From: Bacillota bacterium
Lineage (GTDB): Bacteria > Bacillota > Limnochordia > JAAZLZ01
Reading direction: 5' to 3'
Length of the DNA: 9,986 nucleotides
Assembly: GCA_012799075.1 (NCBI GenBank)
Contig: JAAZLZ010000030.1
Span: 1 to 9,986 of the forward strand
Shown here: piece by piece, positions 1-6,016 of the stretch
Layout of the letters: the number at the start of each line of letters is the position of its first letter
Position numbering within the stretch: position 1 is the stretch's first letter
Program-made: the position numbers and the translations under genes
Notes under the pieces: model-generated
Seen by the model: the letters and a program-made list of their open reading frames with translations, nothing else
Databases searched by the model: none
What the model was told of the DNA's origin: nothing

Positions 1-2
1 GC

Positions 3-623
3 GCAGAGGAGCTCGGTTCTCTTGGAACGAGGACCTTAGGTTTGGCGGTGGATGTGACCCGTTCGTCAGAAATCAACGGGATGGTCGCTAAGACCCTGGA
101 AGAATTCGGCCAGATCGACATCCTCGTCAATAACGCGGGGATCAATCGCCGCATACCGGCCTTGGAAATGTCGGAGAAGGATTGGCGGGACGTGATCGAT
201 CTTAATCTTACCGGTGTTTTCCTGTGTGCCCAGGCCGTCGGTCGGCACATGGTAACAAGGAGGCAGGGGCGGATTATCAACATGGCCTCGATGAACGCCT
301 TCATTGTCGCCAGGGATCGCTCCCTCTCCGCTTATTGTGCCTCTAAAGGCGGAGTCGCCATGCTCACCAAGAGCTTAGCCGCTGAATGGGCTCCCTACGG
401 CATCAATGTCAACGCTATTGCCCCCGGCTATTTTCGCACTCCCCTCAACGAGCCCTGGATTCAAGATCCGGTGGTCTACCAGCGGTCCATCGATCTGATT
501 CCCCAAGGACGGATCGCCGCTCCCCAGGAGGTGGGACCGACCGCGGTCTATCTGGCATCGGAGGCTTCCAGCTTCGTTACCGGCCAGGTGATCCTTGTCG
601 ACGGGGGTTACACCGTATGGTAG
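3..623 (+). CDS. SDR family NAD(P)-dependent oxidoreductase, 5'-truncated (gluconate 5-dehydrogenase / KduD-like)
   Basis: This is the C-terminal part of a classical short-chain dehydrogenase/reductase. The reading frame is open to the left edge from base 3, so the N-terminal TGxxxGIG cofactor loop lies outside the window, and a TTG codon at 42 is not the real start. Counting from that TTG codon, visible family motifs are NNAG (30-33), the Asn of the catalytic tetrad in NLTG (55), the catalytic Ser in MAS (83) and YCASK with Tyr98 and Lys102. The PGYFRT segment and the closing VTGQ...VDGGY block are also typical. The sequence resembles sugar-acid dehydrogenases such as gluconate 5-dehydrogenase or 2-deoxy-D-gluconate 3-dehydrogenase, which interconvert an alcohol and a ketone with NAD(P)(H). 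Exact substrate cannot be read from the fragment. It is transcribed towards the transporter operon and is probably not functionally linked to it. Family assignment is secure; the substrate is a guess. Confidence 0.93.
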   Translation, partial: AEELGSLGTRTLGLAVDVTRSSEINGMVAKTLEEFGQIDILVNNAGINRRIPALEMSEKDWRDVIDLNLTGVFLCAQAVGRHMVTRRQGRIINMASMNAFIVARDRSLSAYCASKGGVAMLTKSLAAEWAPYGINVNAIAPGYFRTPLNEPWIQDPVVYQRSIDLIPQGRIAAPQEVGPTAVYLASEASSFVTGQVILVDGGYTVW

Positions 624-645
624 GATGGGCTGCATAGATAAGTCC

Positions 646-678
646 GCAGGGCAAGGCACTGATTATGTCTTGCCCTGC
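646..678. terminator. Candidate bidirectional terminator hairpin between convergent genes
   Basis: The arms 646-655 and 669-678 are perfectly complementary over 10 bp (GCAGGGCAAG / CTTGCCCTGC). Pairing continues inwards through a G-U, a C-G and an A-T pair to give a 13-bp stem with a 7-nt loop. It lies 22 bases after the dehydrogenase stop and 5 bases after the stop of the minus-strand GyrI-like gene, where a terminator serving both would be expected. Neither side carries a real T tract, so it is not a textbook rho-independent terminator. It may instead act as a weak terminator or as a 3'-end stabiliser. Confidence 0.55.
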
Positions 679-683
679 CGGGA

Positions 684-1289
684 TCACCCCATGGGCTGCC
701 TGATTAGAGTCCGCATCTTCTCAGGGGCGGTTCGGTTTGGATCGCTTAAATAGATCTCGTGGTGCTTCCCCCTGGGAAAGCGGCCTAGGGACTGGATGTA
801 CTGGTGCAAAGCTTTAATCGTGGGTCCTTCCGCGGAATAGGGACCGATATGCATCACTTGGGCTGCCGGGCCCTCATCAAAGCGTTCCAACCTGGTGGAG
901 GCGGGCAGGACCTTGCCCTTCTTTACCGCCACCTTGTCGATTGCCTCTTGGACCATTGCGTGGGTAATAACATCCGGCTGCATGATCATTAATGTCCACT
1001 GCCAGTGGGCCTTGCTTCCTTCGGTGAAGGCGGACATGTCCTCGGCCCACCACAGTCCTTCCAGGGGCATGACGACGTAATCAAGGGCTGTTGCTGCCAT
1101 GGACCTTAAAGTATAGGACAATCCATACAAGGCTTCGATGGCATCTTGAAACTCCTTGGATTCATTTGGAACGCCCTTGCCGTCGATCATGAGAAAAGAC
1201 ATCTCGGGCACGTTGACTTCCACCGGGGTTTTCGGGGCATGGTAGAGGTGTCTTAGGGACTTCTTCAAGTCAGTCCTGGCCATTGCCAT
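684..1289 (-). CDS. GyrI-like small-molecule-binding domain protein
   Basis: This 201-residue soluble protein has no signal peptide or membrane segment. It resembles the stand-alone GyrI-like family related to the SOUL/GyrI fold (COG4832 type, with Lin2189 of Listeria as a known example). Supporting landmarks are the N-terminal DLKK..LYHAPKTP segment, a PLEGLWW block at 75-81, HIGPYSAEGPT near 147-157 and the highly typical HHEIYLSDPNRTAPEKMRT stretch near 176-194, which carries a conserved pocket Glu (178). GyrI-like domains bind hydrophobic or cationic small molecules, and some stand-alone members have been reported to open the cyclopropane ring of DNA-alkylating cytotoxins. The precise function here is unknown. 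The gene starts inside the end of the upstream ATPase gene (20-base overlap), so it is the last gene of the operon. ATG at 1289 sits only 4 bases after GGAGG, while ATG at 1283 (residue 3) sits 10 bases after it; either may be used. Confidence 0.85.
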   Translation of the reverse strand: MAMARTDLKKSLRHLYHAPKTPVEVNVPEMSFLMIDGKGVPNESKEFQDAIEALYGLSYTLRSMAATALDYVVMPLEGLWWAEDMSAFTEGSKAHWQWTLMIMQPDVITHAMVQEAIDKVAVKKGKVLPASTRLERFDEGPAAQVMHIGPYSAEGPTIKALHQYIQSLGRFPRGKHHEIYLSDPNRTAPEKMRTLIRQPMG

Positions 1290-2271
1290 TTCTCCTCCCG
1301 TAATCGGTGCAGTTCAAGCAGGCGACAAAGTGCCCCGGCTCCACTTCCTCTAAAAGAGGCTCAACTTCCCTGCACCTTGGCCCAACTTCTCCGCAACGGG
1401 TATGGAACCGGCAGCCGGTAGGGGGATTTAAGGGGCTCGGCACATCCCCCTCAAGGATAATCCGTTGTTTCTTGACCCTTGGATCGGCGACGGGAATCGC
1501 CGATAGCAGGGCTTGGGTGTAAGGATGTTTAGGAGAAGCGTACAGCCGGTCTTTCGGGGCAATCTCCACTATTTTGCCCAGGTACATCACCCCGATTCGG
1601 TCGCTTACATGCTTGACCACACTTAAGTTATGGGCGATGAAAAGATAGGTGAGATCGAACTTCTTTTGCAGGTCCTGGAGAAGATTAAGCACTTGGGCCT
1701 GGATGGATACATCCAAGGCTGAAACGGGTTCATCACAGATAATCAGCTGGGGACTGAGGGCCAAGGCCCTGGCGATGCCCACCCGTTGGCGCTGCCCGCC
1801 GCTGAACTCGTGGGGATACCGCTTGGCATGGTATGGACCAAGCCCCACCACCTCTAGCAGCTGCTGCACCCTCCGGTCTTTATCTTTCCCCTGGGCCACG
1901 CCGTGGATAATCAACGGCTCCCCGACTATCTCGCCGATGGTCATCCGGGGATTAAGGGAGGAATAGGGGTCCTGGAAGATCAGCTGGATTTCCTTGCGCA
2001 AGGAGCGGATTTCACTCCGGTCCAGCTTTAAGATATCTTGGCCGGCAAACTTGATGGTGCCCGAGGTGGGCTCGAGCAGCCGGATGAGGAGCCTCGCCGT
2101 GGTTGATTTGCCGCATCCGCTTTCGCCGACAAGGCCGAAGGTCTCCCCCTTGTGAATATGGAAGCTAATGCCGTCGACAGCTTTGATGGCCCCCACCTGA
2201 CGGGCAAACAGCCCTCGCTGGATGGGGAAGTGCTTCTTCAGATCTTGTACTTCCAGAATAGGGGCGTCCAC
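1270..2271 (-). CDS. Peptide-type ABC transporter ATP-binding protein, OppF/DppF-like
   Basis: This is the second cytoplasmic ATPase of an Opp/Dpp/nickel-family importer, 333 residues from the chosen start. Walker A GESGCGKS is at 49-56, the Q-loop Gln at 100, signature FSGGQRQR at 157-164, Walker B LIICDE with catalytic Glu181, and the switch His at 214. The C-terminal oligopeptide-transporter domain carries Cys287, Cys293, Cys300 and Cys318, a spacing known to hold a [4Fe-4S] cluster in related importers, plus Cys321. I chose GTG at 2271 because a GGAGGT sequence lies 6 bases upstream and the start falls just after the stop of the preceding ATPase gene. An open frame runs further upstream (ATG at 2292 or beyond), but that would overlap the neighbour and lacks family similarity. 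The QRQR signature and insertion before the domain (PIQRGLF) are typical of the OppF type. Substrate class (peptide) is inferred from the family. Confidence 0.95.
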   Translation of the reverse strand: MDAPILEVQDLKKHFPIQRGLFARQVGAIKAVDGISFHIHKGETFGLVGESGCGKSTTARLLIRLLEPTSGTIKFAGQDILKLDRSEIRSLRKEIQLIFQDPYSSLNPRMTIGEIVGEPLIIHGVAQGKDKDRRVQQLLEVVGLGPYHAKRYPHEFSGGQRQRVGIARALALSPQLIICDEPVSALDVSIQAQVLNLLQDLQKKFDLTYLFIAHNLSVVKHVSDRIGVMYLGKIVEIAPKDRLYASPKHPYTQALLSAIPVADPRVKKQRIILEGDVPSPLNPPTGCRFHTRCGEVGPRCREVEPLLEEVEPGHFVACLNCTDYGRRNGNGQD

Positions 2272-2273
2272 TC

Positions 2274-3242
2274 TTACACCTCCCTCCAGCATCGCACCAG
2301 GTGATCTCCTGGCAGTTTGGTGATGGGAGGTTCTTCCCGAAGGCAGATAGCCTCTGCGAAGCGGCACCTAGGGTGGAACCGGCATCCCCCCGGCATACGC
2401 AGAGGATCGGGCACCATCCCTTCGATGACGTGAAGGCGCTCCCTGTCTTCATGGAGCTTAGGGATCGAGCCTAACAGACCGATGGTGTAGGGGTGGAGGG
2501 GATTGGCAAACAGCTCATTAACCTTGGCCTGTTCTACGATTTTACCAAGATACATGACCGCAACTTCTTCCACCGTCTCCGCCACCACCCCCAAATCGTG
2601 GGTGATGAGGAGGATCGCCGTCTGGAGTTCTTCCTGCAATGCCTTCATTAAGTCGAGGATTTGGGCCTGAATGGTCACATCGAGGGCGGTCGTCGGTTCA
2701 TCGGCGATTAAAAGTTTGGGGTTGCAGGATAGGGCCATTGCGATCATCACCCGTTGCCGCATTCCCCCGCTCATTTGGTGGGGGTAATCATCCACCCGGC
2801 GTTCAGGGGAAGGAATGCCCACCAGCCGGAGCATCTCGACGGCTTTCATCTGGGCCTCTTGCTTGCTAAGGCCCTGGTGCAGGATGATGGCTTCACTGAT
2901 CTGCCTGCCGACGGTAAAGACGGGATTCAACGCGGTCATGGGTTCTTGAAAGATCATGGAGATTTCGTTTCCCCGGATGGCCCGCATGGCGCTGTCTGTT
3001 TTCTCCAAGAGGTTCTCCCCGTTGAAGATGATCCGGCCGTCCGCGATTTTGCCCGGCGGTGTTGGGACTAGACGCATGATGGAGAGTGCGGTGACGCTCT
3101 TGCCGCAGCCCGACTCGCCCACGAGGGCCAAAGTCCCCCCAGGCCTGATGGTCAGATTAACACCGTCGACCGCAGGAATGATTCCCTCCCTGGTATAGAA
3201 GTAGGTCTTCAAGTTTTCGATGGCCAGGAGGTGTTCTGTCAT
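2274..3242 (-). CDS. Peptide-type ABC transporter ATP-binding protein, OppD/DppD-like
   Basis: This is the first of the paired ATPases that power the importer, 322 residues, cytoplasmic at the membrane face. Walker A GESGCGKS is at 42-49, Q-loop Gln99, signature MSGGMRQR at 157-164, Walker B LLIADE with Glu182, and the switch His215. MSGGMRQR and the following ALSCNPKLLIADEPTTALDVT stretch are characteristic of the OppD/DppD type. The C-terminal domain has Cys287, Cys293, Cys300 and Cys318, the potential [4Fe-4S] ligands. The ATG start at 3242 is preceded by AGGGGGAG five bases away. Only 12 bases separate it from the creatininase-family gene upstream and 2 bases separate its stop from the next start, so it is clearly co-transcribed. 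Walker, signature and switch residues are intact, so it should be an active ATPase. Confidence 0.96.
   Translation of the reverse strand: MTEHLLAIENLKTYFYTREGIIPAVDGVNLTIRPGGTLALVGESGCGKSVTALSIMRLVPTPPGKIADGRIIFNGENLLEKTDSAMRAIRGNEISMIFQEPMTALNPVFTVGRQISEAIILHQGLSKQEAQMKAVEMLRLVGIPSPERRVDDYPHQMSGGMRQRVMIAMALSCNPKLLIADEPTTALDVTIQAQILDLMKALQEELQTAILLITHDLGVVAETVEEVAVMYLGKIVEQAKVNELFANPLHPYTIGLLGSIPKLHEDRERLHVIEGMVPDPLRMPGGCRFHPRCRFAEAICLREEPPITKLPGDHLVRCWREV
2277..2287 (-). promoter_or_regulatory. Ribosome binding site deciding the GTG start of the OppF-like gene
   Basis: The minus strand reads GGAGGGAGGTG, then five bases, then GTG at 2271. The Shine-Dalgarno lies entirely within the last codons of the upstream ATPase gene, whose TAA stop is at 2274-2276. 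This arrangement favours GTG at 2271 over upstream in-frame ATG codons and suggests translational coupling of the two ATPases. Confidence 0.75.
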
Positions 3243-3254
3243 CTAAACTCCCCC

Positions 3255-4088
3255 TTAGTGCCGGTGACTTTGATGGGGGATCCGGGGCCTGATGGGGCGC
3301 TCCTTTAGTTCCCTAAGGATTTCCACTAGCTCCCCGGCCGCCGCTTCGATGATAATCCTGCCCTTCTCGGCAGTAGCCTTGGTCGGATCTCCCTTCACAC
3401 CATTTTCCGTCACTGTACTCCAATACTCCGTCAGGCGGACGGGATTCTTAAAATCCAATTTGGGCCTGCCCCCGGCCAAATCGCTGTAGAAATGGGGAGA
3501 CATGGGCACGCTGATATCTTTATGGGCCTTATCCATCTGCACCCACTGGGGGTCCGCGGCCAGGTACAGGGAAGTCTCCAGTTCACAAGCATGGCTTGTC
3601 ACCGTGGACTCGCGAAATTGAGCCACGGCCTGGCGGACATCCGCCAGCTCCCACCAGGAGACAAAGGCGCACTGGCTTTCCGGATGCTCAACGACCCCCA
3701 ACCGGGCGGCCATTTCACCCAAAGGCGAGTTGCTGCCGTGGCCATTGACGATCAAGATCTTCCTAAAGCCGTGATAGACAAGGCTTCGCAAGATATCCAG
3801 CAGGTACTCGACGAAGGTTGACCATCCGATAGTCACCGTCCCGGGGAAGTCCAAATGGTGTGGGCTGTAGCCATACTGAACCGTCGGCATCAGCAGGACC
3901 TCATCCGGGATGAGCCTTGCCGTCCTGAGGCAGATCGCGGTGGTGATAACCACATCTGTATCCACCGGCAAATGAAGACCATGGTCCTCGATGGTGGCAA
4001 TGGGCAGGAGAATCGGCTTGCCAGCCTGGGCAGCAGCATCAATTTCGGGCCAAGACAGCTTCGCAAACAAGAATCGATCCATTGGCAA
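3255..4088 (-). CDS. Creatininase-family metal-dependent amide hydrolase
   Basis: This 277-residue soluble protein belongs to the creatininase/creatinine amidohydrolase family, whose members hydrolyse linear or cyclic amide bonds with a two-metal centre. Visible motifs are IEDHGLHLPVDTD (33-45), giving likely ligands Glu34, His36 and Asp45; NGHGSN (115-120) with His117; and HACELETS (166-173) with Glu169 and Glu171. Length fits the family (about 240-280). True Pseudomonas creatininase has a Glu ligand two residues after the NGH histidine; here that position is Ser119, so a different second-metal ligand and a different substrate are likely. Family relatives include the mycofactocin peptidase MftE and formamide deformylases, so creatinine is not assumed. 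No signal peptide is present. TTG at 4088 is preferred because AAGGGGG lies 8 bases upstream; the ATG at residue 3 would be 14 bases away. The gene sits between permease and ATPase genes, tying it to the imported substrate. Confidence 0.9.
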   Translation of the reverse strand: MPMDRFLFAKLSWPEIDAAAQAGKPILLPIATIEDHGLHLPVDTDVVITTAICLRTARLIPDEVLLMPTVQYGYSPHHLDFPGTVTIGWSTFVEYLLDILRSLVYHGFRKILIVNGHGSNSPLGEMAARLGVVEHPESQCAFVSWWELADVRQAVAQFRESTVTSHACELETSLYLAADPQWVQMDKAHKDISVPMSPHFYSDLAGGRPKLDFKNPVRLTEYWSTVTENGVKGDPTKATAEKGRIIIEAAAGELVEILRELKERPIRPRIPHQSHRH

Positions 4089-4096
4089 TGATGATA

Positions 4097-4103
4097 CCCC
4101 CTT
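4097..4103 (-). promoter_or_regulatory. Ribosome binding site deciding the TTG start of the creatininase-family gene
   Basis: The minus strand reads AAGGGGG, then 8 bases, then TTG at 4088; the nearest ATG in frame, at 4082, is 14 bases away. Spacing supports the TTG. Confidence 0.6.
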
Positions 4104-4112
4104 CGAAAATAA

Positions 4113-4997
4113 TTAGCGCAAACGGGGATCGAGGACATCCCGCAGACCATCCCCAGCCAGATTCAAACCCAGGACCGTGATGGCGATAGCTAGGCCCGGA
4201 AACAAGGTGATCCAAGGGGCAACCCGCATGTAGGATCGGCCTTCACTGAGGATGTTGCCCCAGCTGGGGGTGGGAGGGGGAGGCCCGGCCCCGACAAAGC
4301 TTAGACCCGCCTCAGCCAGGATGGCATAGGCGAAAATGAAGGTGGCCTGGACAATCAGGGGCGACAGACAATTGGGCAGAATGTGCAAGAATAGAATTCG
4401 GCCGTCCCTTGCCCCCGCGCCCCGGGCCGCTTCGATGAAGTCGCGCTCCTTAAGGGCCAGGACCGAGCCCCTGACCACCCGGGAGGTGCGGGGTATGTAG
4501 ACGATCCCTAAGGCGATGACTACATTGAATTCGCTTGGGCCTAAGGCGGCCATGATGGCAATGGCCAGCAAGATGGCGGGAAAAGCCATCAGGGAATCCA
4601 TCACCCGCATGACCACATTATCGAGGCGGGGGTAGTAACCGGCGATGAGACCGATGAGGGTTCCAAACAGGCTGGTGAATACCACCACGTATACACCCAC
4701 CTTGAGGGATAAGCGGGCGCCCAAGAGGACTCGGCTGAAAAGGTCCCGCCCGAAATTGTCCGTTCCGAAGGGGTGTTCCCAACTGGGCCCCTGCAATCGA
4801 TGGGTGATGTTGATGGCCAGTGGATCGTAGGGAGCAAGAACGGGGGCGAGGATGGCGATCATCACCATCAGCCCCGTCAGGGCTAACCCCAAGACTGCCA
4901 ACCGGCTGTCTAGCAGACGTCTGAAAAAGTCTCGCCGGGGGCTGGACAACCCATCGGCTTTCTCGGCATCAACTGTTGAGTGGCTTTGGGTTGGCAA
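4113..4997 (-). CDS. Peptide-type ABC transporter permease, OppC/DppC-like
   Basis: This 294-residue inner-membrane protein is the second permease of the importer. It has a short charged cytosolic N-terminus, a first membrane helix near 34-55, and the OppC hallmark HPFGTDNFGRDLFSRVL at 75-91. Further hydrophobic segments lie near 100-120, 134-152, 156-170, 213-236 and 262-282. The EAA-type cytoplasmic loop that docks on the ATPase is at 186-209 (EAARGAGARDGR..LHILPN), and the LSFVGAGPPPPTPSWG segment near 232-246 is also typical. The start is TTG at 4997; no ATG precedes the first helix, and AGGGGGGG lies 5 bases upstream. It begins 13 bases after the stop of the OppB-like gene and ends 24 bases before the creatininase-family gene. 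It forms the transmembrane pore together with the OppB-like protein. Confidence 0.95.
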   Translation of the reverse strand: MPTQSHSTVDAEKADGLSSPRRDFFRRLLDSRLAVLGLALTGLMVMIAILAPVLAPYDPLAINITHRLQGPSWEHPFGTDNFGRDLFSRVLLGARLSLKVGVYVVVFTSLFGTLIGLIAGYYPRLDNVVMRVMDSLMAFPAILLAIAIMAALGPSEFNVVIALGIVYIPRTSRVVRGSVLALKERDFIEAARGAGARDGRILFLHILPNCLSPLIVQATFIFAYAILAEAGLSFVGAGPPPPTPSWGNILSEGRSYMRVAPWITLFPGLAIAITVLGLNLAGDGLRDVLDPRLR

Positions 4998-5002
4998 AGC
5001 TA

Positions 5003-5010
5003 CCCCCCCT
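5003..5010 (-). promoter_or_regulatory. Ribosome binding site deciding the TTG start of the OppC-like gene
   Basis: The minus strand reads AGGGGGGG, five bases, then TTG at 4997. The run fills most of the 13-base gap after the OppB-like stop codon. There is no competing ATG or GTG before the first membrane helix. Confidence 0.65.
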
Positions 5011-5955
5011 CTAGTTGTACTTGATTCGAGGATCGATCAGGGTGTATAGAATATCAACTAAGAGATTGACCAGGACGTAAATCGACGAGATCAAAAGCAG
5101 AGCTCCTTGAATGACTGGGTAATCCCGCCTTTGCACTGCCGCCACCACTAACCGTCCGATACCCGGGTAAGCAAAGACCGTCTCCACGATGACCGCTCCG
5201 CCCAAAAGTACGCCAAAGGCGGTGCCGATCACGGTCAAAATGGGGATCATAGCGTTCTTCAGGGCGTGCAGACCCACCACAACCTGTTCGGCTAGGCCCT
5301 TGGAACGGGCGGTTCGGATGTAGTCCTGCCGAAGGACTTCCAGCATGCTTGAGCGGGTCATGCGGGCGATGAGGGCAGCCTGCATGAAGCCAAGGGCAAA
5401 GGCAGGCATCAGCAAGCAGCGCAGTCCGTCGATGAAGTTTTCCGTCAAGGGAACGTAGCCTCCTGAAGGCAGCCAACGCAAATTCACGGAAAAGATCAAG
5501 ATCAGATTCAGGCCGATCCAAAAACTAGGGAGGGAGACCCCGATGAGGGCGGTGATCATGACCAACTGGTCGATGATGGAATTCTGCTTGATCGCGGCAA
5601 TGATTCCCGCGGGCACCCCGATGAGGACGGCAAAGAATAGGGCTGCTACCGCCAGCAGGATGGTGGCCGGCAGTCTTTCCAGCAGGGCGACGGTCACCGG
5701 CCGTCCCATAAAGAAGGAATCGCCCAAATCACCCCGGAGGACCCTGGATATCCAGCGGTAAAACTGGACATGCAAAGGCTCGTTCAAGCCCAAGTCCTCC
5801 CGGAGCTTTTCCACTTCCTGGGGGGTGGCATCGGTCCCCAGCATCACTGCCGCCGGATCACCGGGAATAATGTGGATGAGGAGAAATGAGACTACCGCAA
5901 CCAGGATCAAAACTGGTATCAAGCCTAAGACCCGTCGGATGATGTATACTCCCAC
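5011..5955 (-). CDS. Peptide-type ABC transporter permease, OppB/DppB-like
   Basis: This 314-residue inner-membrane protein is the first permease. It has the OppB/DppB pattern: N-terminal helix at 9-30 followed by IPGDPA, a periplasmic region with LRGDLGDS and PV...LLERLPAT, then hydrophobic segments near 98-122, 131-157, 180-198, 236-260 and 284-305. The cytoplasmic EAA-like loop is at 211-234 (DYIRTARSKGL...LHALKN), and the FAYPGIGRL and RRDYP..QG motifs near the C-terminus are strongly conserved in the family. It ends in DPRIKYN, typical of the family. The start is GTG at 5955, preceded by AAGGGG about 10 bases upstream, so initiation may be modest. Length matches the family. It pairs with the OppC-like permease encoded 13 bases downstream. 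Confidence 0.95.
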   Translation of the reverse strand: MGVYIIRRVLGLIPVLILVAVVSFLLIHIIPGDPAAVMLGTDATPQEVEKLREDLGLNEPLHVQFYRWISRVLRGDLGDSFFMGRPVTVALLERLPATILLAVAALFFAVLIGVPAGIIAAIKQNSIIDQLVMITALIGVSLPSFWIGLNLILIFSVNLRWLPSGGYVPLTENFIDGLRCLLMPAFALGFMQAALIARMTRSSMLEVLRQDYIRTARSKGLAEQVVVGLHALKNAMIPILTVIGTAFGVLLGGAVIVETVFAYPGIGRLVVAAVQRRDYPVIQGALLLISSIYVLVNLLVDILYTLIDPRIKYN

Positions 5956-5983
5956 CTTGGCATTACCCCTTAGCAGTTGGTTC

Positions 5984-6009
5984 GGCGGGCGATCCTTCGA
6001 TCGCCCACC
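5984..6009 (-). other. Intercistronic stem-loop between binding-protein and permease genes
   Basis: On the minus strand GGGCGATC and GATCGCCC form a perfect 8-bp stem closing a GAAG tetraloop (5987-5994 with 5999-6006). Two further G-C pairs follow outside one mismatch. It begins about 8 bases after the stop of the binding-protein gene, inside a 61-base gap that is the longest within the operon. No T tract follows on the minus strand. In other transport operons such structures protect the upstream message and raise binding-protein levels over permeases; that role here is inference. Confidence 0.6.
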
Positions 6010-6016
6010 GGTCGTG

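Noticed and set aside
42..44. TTG at 42 as the start of the dehydrogenase gene
   Set aside because: The frame stays open upstream with family-like residues, and a start here would delete the cofactor-binding loop.
2272..2367. N-terminal extension of the OppF-like gene upstream of GTG 2271
   Set aside because: The extra 32 codons overlap the OppD-like gene, show no family similarity and lack a ribosome site; the GGAGGT before GTG 2271 fits better.
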